Shown piece after piece: positions 37,728-45,762 of a stretch of 64,000 bases of DNA. The stretch covers positions 142,580-206,579 of the forward strand of contig JACQDL010000031.1 in the NCBI GenBank assembly GCA_016201065.1, written 5' to 3'. How positions within the stretch are numbered: position 1 is the first letter of the stretch; every line of letters starts with the position of its first letter. The notes below the pieces were generated by a model. The model was not told the DNA's origin, did not search any database, and worked only from the letters and a program-made list of their open reading frames with translations. A program made the position numbers and the translations under genes. Origin of the DNA: Actinomycetota bacterium (lineage in GTDB: Bacteria > Actinomycetota > Actinomycetes > Mycobacteriales > JACQDL01).

Positions 37728-38504
37728 ATGACCAGCACCACAACCAGCACGGCGAGCGCCAGCACGGTCACCAACCCGGTGGGGCCAACCCCACCGGCGG
37801 CCGGACGGAGATGTGCGCCCGCACCGGCACCGGTTCCAGCCACCGACACGCACCTCCGCACCCCGACCAGCGTGGGCACCGCTGGGATGCGGGCCGCCCT
37901 CGAACGGGCCTCCTACCAGCTACAGCTGCTGCTGTGCCGCACCGCCCTGACCCCCACCCCGACCGACGTTGACGGAAACCACCCACACGACACCACACCA
38001 ACCACACCACCCCGCCCACGCCGGTACCCGGCCACCGAGGCGGCGTTGATGGCCGTCGGGGACCTGGCGCTGCGGACCGCGGTCACCCGCCACGAGCGGG
38101 GCCGCCGGCAGGGTGATGAGGACACCGCGTGGCTGCTGCTGTTGTTGACCTACCTGCCGGTCCGTGACCACGCGTGGCTGCGGGCCACCACCCCCACCCC
38201 CGGGCATCTGCGGCTGTGGGGGGACCTGACCGGGCGGGCACCGGCCACCCTGCTGCCGGCACCCGCGAGCCTGCTGGCCTGCACCGCCTGGCGTGATGGG
38301 CAGGCCGCCCGCGCCACCACGGCCGTTACTGCCGCGCTACAGGCCAACCCCACCTACCGGATGGCCAACCTGATCGAGGATGCGCTGCGCGCCGAGGCAC
38401 CACCAGCACTGCTGGAGGACGTACTCACCACCGGCGGGTGCACCCCCACCCGACCCGCACACGCCTCCACCCGCCCCCGCCGCCGGCGGGTGACCCGCCG
38501 CTGA
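37728..38504 (+). CDS. DUF4192 C-terminal-like protein
   Basis: 258 residues, ATG 37728. The C-terminal 110 residues (VRDHAWLRATT, LLACTAWRDGQAARATTAV, ALQANPTYRMANLIEDAL) line up with the end of the DUF4192 protein at 34489, but the DUF4192 N-terminal signature is absent. The first 60 residues are Thr/Ala/Pro-rich. Probably a divergent duplicate of the family's C-terminal half. Basic C-terminus. Confidence 0.65.
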   Translation: MTSTTTSTASASTVTNPVGPTPPAAGRRCAPAPAPVPATDTHLRTPTSVGTAGMRAALERASYQLQLLLCRTALTPTPTDVDGNHPHDTTPTTPPRPRRYPATEAALMAVGDLALRTAVTRHERGRRQGDEDTAWLLLLLTYLPVRDHAWLRATTPTPGHLRLWGDLTGRAPATLLPAPASLLACTAWRDGQAARATTAVTAALQANPTYRMANLIEDALRAEAPPALLEDVLTTGGCTPTRPAHASTRPRRRRVTRR

Positions 38505-38607
38505 GGCCGCTGGACCACCCGAGGGGCACCCCCACGCGCCACCGCACCGCCACGCCGCCAGTCGCGGCGTGGCGGTGACCTGCCACGGCCACACCCGGCC
38601 ACCCCAC

Positions 38608-38653
38608 GTGTCCTGCGCGGGCACGGCCACCGGGCCGGACCCGCGCAGGACAC
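38608..38653. terminator. 14-bp perfect hairpin
   Basis: GTGTCCTGCGCGGG and its exact complement, 18-base loop, 26 bases before the amidoligase-like gene. May end the upstream unit or act in the 5' leader of the next. Confidence 0.5.
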
Positions 38654-38679
38654 GCACCCACCTCACGGAAGGTGCGCCG

Positions 38680-39864
38680 ATGCACGACCCGTACCCACCA
38701 ACCACCACCCCCAGCAACGCGACCCCGCCACCCCCCACCGGTCACCCCGACTGTGCCGGGGACATCCGCACCGACGATGACGTCGCCGGCTGCGCGGTGT
38801 GCCTGGCCGCCACCCACACCCCCTGCCCGGGCTGCGACACCTGGCACCCCCACGGCTGCGGGTGCGTCGGGTGTGTGCGCTGCGACCGCTGCCACGTGGT
38901 CCTACCGCAGGAGGACACCACCCGCACCGTGCGCGGTTCGCTGATCTGCGGCGACTGCCTGGCAACCGGCTACTGGCAGTGCGATGCCTGCGACGGCTGG
39001 AACCGCAACGACATGTCCTGCGGCAACGACTGCGACGACAACAACGGCGACGACGACCAGTGGTGTAGCTGCTGGTCGGGCTGCCACATCGACGACCTCG
39101 TCGAGGACTACACCTACAAACCCCCACCACTGTTCCACGGCGACGGCCCACTGTTCCTCGGAATGGAACTGGAGGTCGAAACCGACAGCGGACAGCGGCG
39201 GGAATGCGCCGAACTCGCCACCGACTGCCTGGGGGACCTCGGCTACCTCAAACGCGACGAATCGCTCCAGCACGGTTTCGAGGTCGTCACCCACCCCATG
39301 TCCTACCCGTGGGCGCTCACCGGGTTCCCCTGGCAGATGCTCACCGACCTGCACAAGGTCGGCTGCCGCACCAGCACCCGCACCGGGTTGCATGTCCACG
39401 TCTCCCGCAGCGGGTTCGGCACACCACAACCCACCGTGGAGCACACCCGCGCCGACCGGTGCCTGCACATCTACCGGTGGATGAAGTTCATCCACCGCAA
39501 CGCGGCGGCGGTGACCACCCTGGCCGGGCGCAGCAGCCCAGAGTGGGCGGCGTTCACCTCCGAGGAACGGCGCGCGGTCAAGCACTACGCCAAGGGCCGC
39601 CTCGGCTGGAACCGGCACCAGGCGATCAACACCGGCAACAACGACACCCTCGAGTTGCGGGTCTTCGCCAGCTCCCTGGACCCCGACGTGGTGCGGGCCG
39701 CACTCGCGTTCACCGCCGCCTCCGTGGACTACACCCGCACGCTGTCCACCCAGCAGGTCCTCCACGGCGCCTGGCGGTGGGCGGCGTTCATCGCATGGCT
39801 CGCCCAGCACCCCGCCTACACGCCACTGACCAGGCGGTTGGAGGACCTGTCATGTGCCTGCTGA
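38680..39864 (+). CDS. Amidoligase-like protein with N-terminal cysteine-rich zinc region
   Basis: 394 residues, ATG 38680. Residues about 25-140 contain many CxxC-type pairs (CAVC, CPGC, CVGCVRC, CDRC, CGDC, CDAC), likely zinc ribbons. From about 155 the protein matches the putative amidoligase family: FLGMELEVE, HGFEVVTHPMS, RTGLHVHVSRSGF, then NTLELRVFASSL. The family has a glutamine-synthetase-like fold and is predicted to form amide bonds. Overlaps the class II glutamine amidotransferase gene by 13 bases, which suggests that the pair works together. Confidence 0.8.
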   Translation: MHDPYPPTTTPSNATPPPPTGHPDCAGDIRTDDDVAGCAVCLAATHTPCPGCDTWHPHGCGCVGCVRCDRCHVVLPQEDTTRTVRGSLICGDCLATGYWQCDACDGWNRNDMSCGNDCDDNNGDDDQWCSCWSGCHIDDLVEDYTYKPPPLFHGDGPLFLGMELEVETDSGQRRECAELATDCLGDLGYLKRDESLQHGFEVVTHPMSYPWALTGFPWQMLTDLHKVGCRTSTRTGLHVHVSRSGFGTPQPTVEHTRADRCLHIYRWMKFIHRNAAAVTTLAGRSSPEWAAFTSEERRAVKHYAKGRLGWNRHQAINTGNNDTLELRVFASSLDPDVVRAALAFTAASVDYTRTLSTQQVLHGAWRWAAFIAWLAQHPAYTPLTRRLEDLSCAC

Positions 39865-40658
39865 CGTTCCTGCCCGCCGGCACCACACCCGACGAGGAAG
39901 CACTGCGCACCGGCGCGGACCTCAACCCCGACGGCCACGGCTACGCGCTCATCACCCCCGACGGACGGCTGCTCACCGGGCGGGGTATGGACGCCCCCGC
40001 GCTGATCGAGGAGTTCACCACGCTGCGCCACCAGCACCCGGGCGGGCCGGCGTTGTTCCACTCCCGTTTCGCCACCCACGGCCACCTCGACCTGGACAAC
40101 TGCCACCCCTTCCCCGTCGGGGGTGACCCGCGCACCGTCGTGGCGCACAACGGCATCCTGCCCACATGGGTGCACCCCAAAGGCGGTGACCGGCGCTGCG
40201 ACACCCGCATCGCCGCCGAGGAGTACCTACCCACCCTCGCCGCGCTGCGATCCCCCCGCGCCCTGCGGCGGCTGGAACGGTGGATGGGGGCCGACAACAA
40301 GATGGTGATCCTCACCATCAACCCCCACCACCCCCGCCCGGCGTACCTGCTCAACGAATCCTCCGGGATCTGGCAGGACGGGATCTGGTACTCCAACGAC
40401 ACCTACCGGCCGTTGCCCGACCACGACCGGTACCGCCGGTGGTGGCAGCGGTCCGGATCTTCGCCCGGCGTCCGCTGGTGGGAGGAACTCACCCCGGTGT
40501 GCGGGTACTGCGTCGCGGTCCTGGACAACCACGACACCCACTGCCCCTGGTGTGGGCGGTGCCCCGACTGCACCGACCTACCCGACATGTGTCTGTGCCA
40601 CACACCCACCGAGGCGACCCCACCCCGCAGGGTCACCCACCGCGGCAGCACCAGCTAG
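39852..40658 (+). CDS. Class II glutamine amidotransferase-like (Ntn hydrolase)
   Basis: 268 residues, ATG 39852. Cys2 directly after Met is the expected N-terminal nucleophile. NPDGHGYAL, FHSRFATHG and VVAHNGIL are the glutamine-binding and active-site stretches of this fold. The C-terminus adds a small Cys cluster (CGYC, CPWCGRCPDC). It would release ammonia from glutamine, or act as a related amidohydrolase. Overlap with the amidoligase gene implies a coupled amide-forming or amide-trimming system. Confidence 0.83.
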   Translation: MCLLTFLPAGTTPDEEALRTGADLNPDGHGYALITPDGRLLTGRGMDAPALIEEFTTLRHQHPGGPALFHSRFATHGHLDLDNCHPFPVGGDPRTVVAHNGILPTWVHPKGGDRRCDTRIAAEEYLPTLAALRSPRALRRLERWMGADNKMVILTINPHHPRPAYLLNESSGIWQDGIWYSNDTYRPLPDHDRYRRWWQRSGSSPGVRWWEELTPVCGYCVAVLDNHDTHCPWCGRCPDCTDLPDMCLCHTPTEATPPRRVTHRGSTS

Positions 40659-40690
40659 GCCACCCCACAGCACCGGACCCACCGCCCTGC

Positions 40691-40729
40691 CTGCCGCCCA
40701 CCACCCCCACCACGGGCGGTGGGCGGCAG
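40691..40729. terminator. 12-bp perfect hairpin
   Basis: CTGCCGCCCACC and its exact complement with a 15-base loop, 33 bases after the amidotransferase stop. No T-tract. Confidence 0.5.
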
Positions 40730-40785
40730 CCCCCAACTGCTTCGCGCCCACCCCCGGGGCGACCACACCGATCGGAGAACAAGCC

Positions 40786-41730
40786 TTGAGCCACTACACC
40801 CTTCTGGTTTGCCTGCCCCCTGACTCACCGACCACCACCCTGATGACCCACCTGGAGGAGGTCCTGTCCCGCTGGGATGAGAACCGCCCCGTGGCCGCCT
40901 ACCAGGACTTCCTCGACGGTCCCGCGGCGGCGTACTGGGCCGTTCCACTGCTGCGCGACCACGGCCTCCTCACCGACACCGATCCAACCTGGGATGAGGT
41001 GGTGGCTGCCCACAACACCCACTTCGCCCAGGACACCGGTGACCCCGATTGGATCGGGTTGACCGACGACGGCCGGCCCTACCAGTGGTCGACCAGCAAC
41101 CCCGAGGCGACCTGGGACTGGTGGGTGATCGGTGGCCGGTGGCGTGGCCAGTTGTGGGCGGTCCCCGACGCACCCGCCGAGCAGTTGCTGCACGGTGACC
41201 CCACCGGTGATCCGATCCATCCTCCGGTCGGGGTTGATGGTCGGCGGCGCTGCGACGGGGGACCACGGCGGCTGCTGGACTTCCCCGCGATGCGCCGGGC
41301 CGCCCACCGGGCCGCCGAGGATCACTGGCTGGCCTGGCTGGAGGTGTGCCGCACCACCCCACCGGCGGAACCGTTCAGCCACTACACCCACACGCGGGCC
41401 ACCGGCGGCCCCGCACCGGTTCTGGCCTACGGGGATCAGCCCCGGGTTGTCGCCGCACAGCAGGCGGGCCTGGTGGGGTGGAATCAGTGCCCGATCGAGG
41501 AATTCGCCGGCACCCGCGAGGACTACCTCACCCGCGCCCAGGACGCCGCGGTCCCCGGCTACGCGCTCATCACCCTCGACCGGCGGTGGATCGCGTCCGG
41601 TCAGATGGGGTGGTTCGGTTTCGGCGACGACACACCCACCAGCCGCGCCACCTACACCCGCACCGCCAACACCTACCTTGACGCACTCCACCCCGACGCG
41701 CTCGTCGTCAGCCTCGACTGCCACATCTGA
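40786..41730 (+). CDS. Hypothetical ICE protein (LVCLPPD N-terminus)
   Basis: 314 residues from TTG 40786 with CGGAG upstream; the ATG-type start in the track at 40552 lies inside the previous gene. Shares its N-terminal module with the protein at 30100. Further features: WDWWVIGGRWRGQ, LDRRWIASGQMGWFGFGDD, DALHPDALVVSLDCHI. This type of protein is common on actinobacterial phages and ICEs; function unknown. Confidence 0.7.
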   Translation: MSHYTLLVCLPPDSPTTTLMTHLEEVLSRWDENRPVAAYQDFLDGPAAAYWAVPLLRDHGLLTDTDPTWDEVVAAHNTHFAQDTGDPDWIGLTDDGRPYQWSTSNPEATWDWWVIGGRWRGQLWAVPDAPAEQLLHGDPTGDPIHPPVGVDGRRRCDGGPRRLLDFPAMRRAAHRAAEDHWLAWLEVCRTTPPAEPFSHYTHTRATGGPAPVLAYGDQPRVVAAQQAGLVGWNQCPIEEFAGTREDYLTRAQDAAVPGYALITLDRRWIASGQMGWFGFGDDTPTSRATYTRTANTYLDALHPDALVVSLDCHI

Positions 41731-41853
41731 GGCACTCCCACCCGGCCACCAGCAGCGCGGCCCCCACCCACTCACAACGGACCAGCGCGCAACACCACCC
41801 GCCACCAGGGACGGCCCCAACGGGTGAGGGCTGTGTTCGCCGGACAACGACCC

Positions 41854-41884
41854 GGAGGTGGCGGGTCAGGTACCCGCCACCTCC
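41854..41884. terminator. 13-bp perfect hairpin
   Basis: GGAGGTGGCGGGT and its exact complement with a CAGGT loop, 64 bases before the next gene. The left arm starts with GGAGG, so it could also hide a ribosome-binding site. Confidence 0.55.
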
Positions 41885-41947
41885 ACGCGCAGGAAACGAA
41901 CCCAACCCGGCCGCACCCACCCCACCGCCTCGCGTCACGGAGGACCC

Positions 41948-42232
41948 ATGACCGTCATCCGCAAGCTGCTTGACCTGTCCACCACCCACCTCCCGGAGGA
42001 CCTCGGCACCCACGCACTGGGTGCCGCACCGGGTGTCGTGGCCCACCGCACCGACCACGGCTGGTTGATGTGGGTACCCGACGACCCGGACGAATCAGCC
42101 GTGGTGATGCGTGACATGCCGCCCGGGGTGGTGCTGGCCATCCAGCGCTACGCCCGTGCGCTGGGCTGCGACTACGTGCTCTTCGACGCCGACGGTCACC
42201 GGGCCGGTGACCTGCCTGTGTGGGATTGGTGA
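41948..42232 (+). CDS. DUF5983-like small protein
   Basis: 94 residues, ATG 41948 with ACGGAGG. The C-terminal CDYVLFDADGHRAGDLPVWDW is the hallmark of the DUF5983 type found on phages and plasmids; the first part has THLPEDLG and HGWLMWVPDD. Role unknown. Last protein gene before the tRNA cluster, which lies on the other strand. Confidence 0.7.
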   Translation: MTVIRKLLDLSTTHLPEDLGTHALGAAPGVVAHRTDHGWLMWVPDDPDESAVVMRDMPPGVVLAIQRYARALGCDYVLFDADGHRAGDLPVWDW

Positions 42233-42480
42233 CACCCACACCGCTCGCTGGCCATCCGGGCACGCCACCCGATGATCACCTGTTGCGCGGCGCTCCCGAT
42301 GAGGACGAAGGCGGCACTGTAGATGAGGACGAGCACGGCGGGGTTGGTCGTCACGGTGCCGGCCAGATCCGCACGGTGCCGGTGTGAACCTCATCAACGT
42401 GACGGGGTTCCGGTGGGCAGACTCGTCCCCCGAACCAGGCCGTGTGGAGAGCAACGCCCCGGCCCCGGACCCCGGGCTCC

Positions 42481-42496
42481 CCCACGGTGCCGTGGG
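42481..42496 (-). terminator. Short hairpin after the tRNA array
   Basis: CCCACGG-TG-CCGTGGG, ten bases beyond the 3' end of the last tRNA. GTGCCGTGGG is repeated 18 bases away in the tRNA acceptor, so the hairpin may derive from a partial duplication of that tRNA end. Confidence 0.4.
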
Positions 42497-42506
42497 TCCT
42501 TCACAG

Positions 42507-42581
42507 TGCCGTGGGCGGGAGTCGAACCCGCAACGATCAGGCCCTCGACCTGACGCCTCTACCGGATTGGGCTACCACGGC
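42507..42581 (-). tRNA. Atypical tRNA, anticodon GAG (Leu by codon)
   Basis: Acceptor GCCGTGG pairs 7/7 with CCACGGC, discriminator A. T-arm GCGGG-TTCGACT-CCCGC is canonical. Anticodon arm TCAGG-TCGAGGG-CCTGA puts GAG at 34-36, but position 33 is C instead of the nearly universal U. The variable loop is only 5 bases, whereas bacterial tRNA-Leu has a long variable arm. The D-arm has three clean pairs. A tRNA-like gene whose aminoacylation is uncertain. Confidence 0.7.
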
Positions 42582-42582
42582 G

Positions 42583-42656
42583 TGCCCCTGGACGGATTCG
42601 AACCGCCAACCTCTCGACCCTGAATCGAGCGCCTCTACCAGTTGGGCTACAACGGC
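42583..42656 (-). tRNA. Atypical tRNA, anticodon CAG (Leu by codon)
   Basis: One base from its neighbour. Acceptor GCCGTTG/CAGGGGC has one G-G mismatch and one G-T pair, discriminator A. Anticodon arm CTCGA-TTCAGGG-TCGAG gives CAG with U33. T-loop TTCGAAT. Short 5-base variable loop, unlike bacterial tRNA-Leu. D-arm nearly identical to that of the GAG tRNA, so the two are probably duplicates. Confidence 0.7.
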
Positions 42657-42661
42657 GTGCG

Positions 42662-42741
42662 TGGGATGGGAGAGAATCGAACTCTCACGCCGAAGCGACG
42701 GGGTTACGGCCCGCTGGGCTCACCACCTGCCCAACCATCCC
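42662..42741 (-). tRNA. tRNA with anticodon GTA (Tyr)
   Basis: 80 bases. Acceptor GGGATGG/CCATCCC perfect, D-arm GGGC/GCCC, anticodon arm GCGGG-CCGTAAC-CCCGT giving GTA, variable arm CGC-TTCG-GCG, T-arm GAGAG-TTCGATT-CTCTC, discriminator A. The hairpin variable arm fits class II tRNA-Tyr. Position 33 is C, not U, as in the GAG tRNA. Confidence 0.75.
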
Positions 42742-43196
42742 GGGAGTCGGCACTCGACCGGGACGGCGCGTGGAATCAGACGCGCATGGTGGCCGAGTGC
42801 CACAAAAGCAGTCGGCGATACGCCCGGTCGGTGAACATGCACCCACGCCAACGGCGACACCCACGCCGGGCAACCGGGTTTCCGGCCACCCACACCACCC
42901 GCGTGCGGTCGCCCTCCAGCCGGCGACCCGACCACCCGGCCAGGCACCGCCACCACTGCCGACCCACCAGCACCCCTCCGGTCCCGGCAGCCCACAAGAG
43001 TTGATCAGCACCCCCACCCGCAGGGTCACCACCGGCATCGCCGTGCCGCTGGCCGCACCCGAGACGATCACCCGCTGACACGTTCCGCCGCCCGGGGGTG
43101 GGCACCATCTGGTGCGCACCCCACGGGACGCCCACGCCACCCCGGCCCAGCGTCCCGCACCGGGGCCTGGGCCTGCGCACCCCGCAGGAGGCCCCC
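42742..43196. other. 455-base gap with a nested hairpin, no gene seen
   Basis: Upstream of the tRNA array on the minus strand. GGCACTCG (42749-42756) pairs with CGAGTGCC (42794-42801), and inside it GCGCGT (42766-42771) pairs with ACGCGC (42780-42785). This could be a processing structure in the tRNA precursor or a worn tRNA lacking a T-arm. The rest is C-rich without convincing ORFs; AGGAGG at 43186 serves the mini-ORF at 43197. Confidence 0.4.
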
Positions 43197-43241
43197 ATGA
43201 CCGTTGAGCACACCGGCCACCACCAGGCGGACCGGACATGA
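43197..43241 (+). CDS. 14-residue leader mini-ORF
   Basis: ATG 43197 with AGGAGG six bases upstream; ends TGA 43239-43241, overlapping the ATG of the next gene (ATGA). The peptide (MTVEHTGHHQADRT) has no domain. Because the good ribosome-binding site belongs to this mini-ORF, it probably feeds ribosomes to the DUF2637-like gene. Confidence 0.5.
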   Translation: MTVEHTGHHQADRT

Positions 43242-44341
43242 CCACCACCCCCCACACCCCCCTGGTCGTTCACCCGCGGGCGGCCGAACACGCCGCGTGG
43301 GTGTTCTACGCCACCGCCGCCCTGGGTTCCACCATCGGCCAGGTGTGGGTCGGCCTCAGCGCACCACCATGGCCACCGCAGCTCGCCTGGTGGTGGCGGG
43401 TGCTGCTGGTGACCCCATTCGCAGTCGTCATCGACCTCGGTGGGGTCGTGTGTGCGGCGTTCGCCGACACCCGCCAACGCCTCGGTGAGGCCGCCTACGG
43501 GTGGCGGATCCTGTCAGGCGGATCGGTGGCCACCGGAGTCGGCATCAACATCGTCGGCCACGCCACCACCCCCTACCTGGCGGTCGTCTTCGGCGGGTTG
43601 GGGATCTTCGCCTACACGGTGTGGCTGCTGCACACCGCCGCCCGCCGCCGCGACGCGCTACGCGCCCAAGGCAAACTCGCCGACACACCCCCCGCCTACG
43701 GCCCCACCCAATGGTGGCGGGAACCCACCCTCACCCGCCGGGCCCGGACCCTGGCGCGGGCAGGCGGCTACGACCCCCACGAGTCGCTGCACCTGGCCCG
43801 CGAGCAGCTACGGGCCGAGCAGCGCCACACGGCGCTGGCCCGACACGTGGACACCCTCATCCGCTCCCGCCACGACAACCCGGTCCTGGCCGCGATCGCC
43901 GCCACCACCGTCGACCTCGACGCCATCGCGGCCCAGTTGACCGCGCACTCCGACGTGACCGGGTGGGCGCGCCTCATCGGCGCCAACCTGCGGCCCCCAC
44001 CGCCACCAGCCACCAACCCGGTGGCCACCGCCGGCGACCCCCTCACCGCAACGGAACCCACACCACCGGCCACACCAGCGCCGCCGATCCCCGCCCCACC
44101 ACCCCGGATCCCCACCCGCCCGGACACCCACGACCGGTGGCGGGCGGTGTGGCTGGACATGCTCGACCACCCCGACCTCACCACCCGGCAGGTCGCCGCC
44201 CGCCACCACATCTCCCCCCGGCAAGCCCAACGGGTCCGCCGGGTCGGCGCGGCCGGACACCTGAACGCCCCAAACCCCACCACCACCCGGCAACCGCACC
44301 CGGCCACCAGCGGCCCGCACTCACCTGCCGAACGGGCATGA
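43238..44341 (+). CDS. DUF2637-like membrane protein with C-terminal HTH
   Basis: 367 residues, ATG 43238. Four hydrophobic segments in the first 135 residues (WVFYATAALGSTIG, FAVVIDLGGVVCAAF, GVGINIVGHAT, VVFGGLGIFAYTVWLLH) fit the DUF2637 type seen on actinobacterial conjugative elements. A Pro-rich linker (about 250-290) leads to a helix-turn-helix near the end (TTRQVAARHHISPRQAQRVRR). Possibly a membrane-anchored DNA-binding protein for transfer or replication; inferred. Confidence 0.7.
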   Translation: MTTTPHTPLVVHPRAAEHAAWVFYATAALGSTIGQVWVGLSAPPWPPQLAWWWRVLLVTPFAVVIDLGGVVCAAFADTRQRLGEAAYGWRILSGGSVATGVGINIVGHATTPYLAVVFGGLGIFAYTVWLLHTAARRRDALRAQGKLADTPPAYGPTQWWREPTLTRRARTLARAGGYDPHESLHLAREQLRAEQRHTALARHVDTLIRSRHDNPVLAAIAATTVDLDAIAAQLTAHSDVTGWARLIGANLRPPPPPATNPVATAGDPLTATEPTPPATPAPPIPAPPPRIPTRPDTHDRWRAVWLDMLDHPDLTTRQVAARHHISPRQAQRVRRVGAAGHLNAPNPTTTRQPHPATSGPHSPAERA

Positions 44342-44409
44342 AACGCAACCCCCACCCCGCCCGGGCACCCCCGCCCGGGACGTATGCCACCACCCGAAGG
44401 GACACCCCC

Positions 44410-44511
44410 ATGAACACCACCACCCACCACACCGCCACCCACCACAGCACCACCCGCAGCACCACCCACCCCACGGGCACCGGCCGGCGTCCCGATGGCG
44501 GCCGGCCGTGA
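44410..44511 (+). CDS. Thr/His-rich 33-residue coupling ORF
   Basis: ATG 44410 with GAAGGGA upstream; its stop overlaps the GTG of the lytic protein gene (GTGA). The peptide is nearly all Thr, His, Gly, Arg and Pro (for example TTTHHTATHHSTTRS), like the small gene at 11287, which also sits between T4SS genes. Probably a translation-coupling leader. Confidence 0.45.
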   Translation: MNTTTHHTATHHSTTRSTTHPTGTGRRPDGGRP

Positions 44512-45617
44512 CCGGGCGGGCCACCACCTGTCTGCTCACCGTCGTCGTCGGTGGCGGGATGCTCACCGTCGGTGGGCTCATCGGCCTGGCCGGTGGCGCC
44601 TCCGCATGCACACCCAGCATCCCCCCACCGGCAGCCCCCACCCCAACCCCGGTGGGGAGCGTCACCGCCCCCGGCACAGCCGCGACCCCGACCATCACCG
44701 GCACGGGGAGCACCGAATTCGCCGGGTTGGACCCACCCACGGCGCTAGCCGGATACGACAACCAACAACTCAGCAACGCCGCCCTGATCGTGTCGATCGG
44801 CGCCGGCCGGGGTGTACCCACCCAGGGGCAGATCATCGCGGTGGCGGTGGCCCTGCAGGAATCGTCCCTGCGCAACCTCCCCATCGCCACCGATCACGAC
44901 TCGCTGGGGTTGTTCCAGCAACGCCCCAGCCAGGGATGGGGAACCCCACAACAGATCCTGGACCCCACCTACGCCACCAACACGTTCTACGACCACCTGC
45001 TGGCCGTACCCGGATGGCAGCACATGACCCTCACCCAGGCCGCCCAAGCGGTGCAACGAAGCGCCTACCCCAACGCCTACGCCCACTGGGAACCCCAGGC
45101 CACCGCACTGGTGATGCTCACCACCGGCGTCACCGGGGGATGCAACGGTGGTGATGGTGCCTCCGGAGCGGGACTGCCCCTACCCGCCGGTTTCACCCTG
45201 CCACCACACACCCCCGAGGCGGTACGGGTCGCGATCACCTGGGCGCTGCAACAACTCGGCACCCCCTACAGCTACGGCGGTGACTGCACCAACCCCCACG
45301 CCAGCAACCCCGCCACCGAATGTGACTGCTCCAGCCTCGTGCAGCAGGCCTACCGGGCGGGTGGGATCACCCTGCCCCGCACCACCGGCGACCAACAACA
45401 CGCCGGCACCCCCATCACCACCCTCACCGACGCCCACCCCGGGGACCTGATCTTCATCCCCGGCAGCGACGGCACGATGAGCAACCCCGGCCACGTCGGC
45501 CTGTACCTCGGCGACGACCTCCTCGTCCAGGCACCCCACACCGGAGACGTCGTGAAACTCACCCACGCCTCCACCTGGGCCCACCAAATCGCCACCATCA
45601 GGCGCATTGCCGCTTAA
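44508..45617 (+). CDS. Secreted lytic transglycosylase-like / NlpC-P60 peptidase
   Basis: 369 residues from GTG 44508. An N-terminal signal or anchor (about residues 8-33), a Pro/Thr linker, a lysozyme-like part (VALQESSLRNLP, DSLGLFQQRPSQGWGTP, about 105-200), then NlpC/P60 (about 230-369) with CDCSSLVQQAYRAGG holding the catalytic Cys and GHVGLYLG the His. It cuts peptidoglycan to let the T4SS through, like VirB1. Two-domain wall hydrolases are typical of Gram-positive conjugation systems. Confidence 0.9.
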   Translation: MTGRATTCLLTVVVGGGMLTVGGLIGLAGGASACTPSIPPPAAPTPTPVGSVTAPGTAATPTITGTGSTEFAGLDPPTALAGYDNQQLSNAALIVSIGAGRGVPTQGQIIAVAVALQESSLRNLPIATDHDSLGLFQQRPSQGWGTPQQILDPTYATNTFYDHLLAVPGWQHMTLTQAAQAVQRSAYPNAYAHWEPQATALVMLTTGVTGGCNGGDGASGAGLPLPAGFTLPPHTPEAVRVAITWALQQLGTPYSYGGDCTNPHASNPATECDCSSLVQQAYRAGGITLPRTTGDQQHAGTPITTLTDAHPGDLIFIPGSDGTMSNPGHVGLYLGDDLLVQAPHTGDVVKLTHASTWAHQIATIRRIAA

Positions 45618-45762
45618 CGCGGTGGTTTGTGCCACCTGACCGGCACAGGATTTCCGGCACCCCCGCGAACCCCACCGCAACTCACCGCGCCGCTGTCGCA
45701 CGCCCCCACCGGAGCCGATGCGGCCAAGTGCCCCGGTATCCGATGAGCAGGAAGGAACCGCC

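Noticed and set aside
42384-42834. Short plus-strand ORFs over the tRNA array, such as the one containing LDGFEPPTSRP
   Set aside because: These are the well-known antisense translations of tRNA genes; the bases are fully explained by the cloverleaves.
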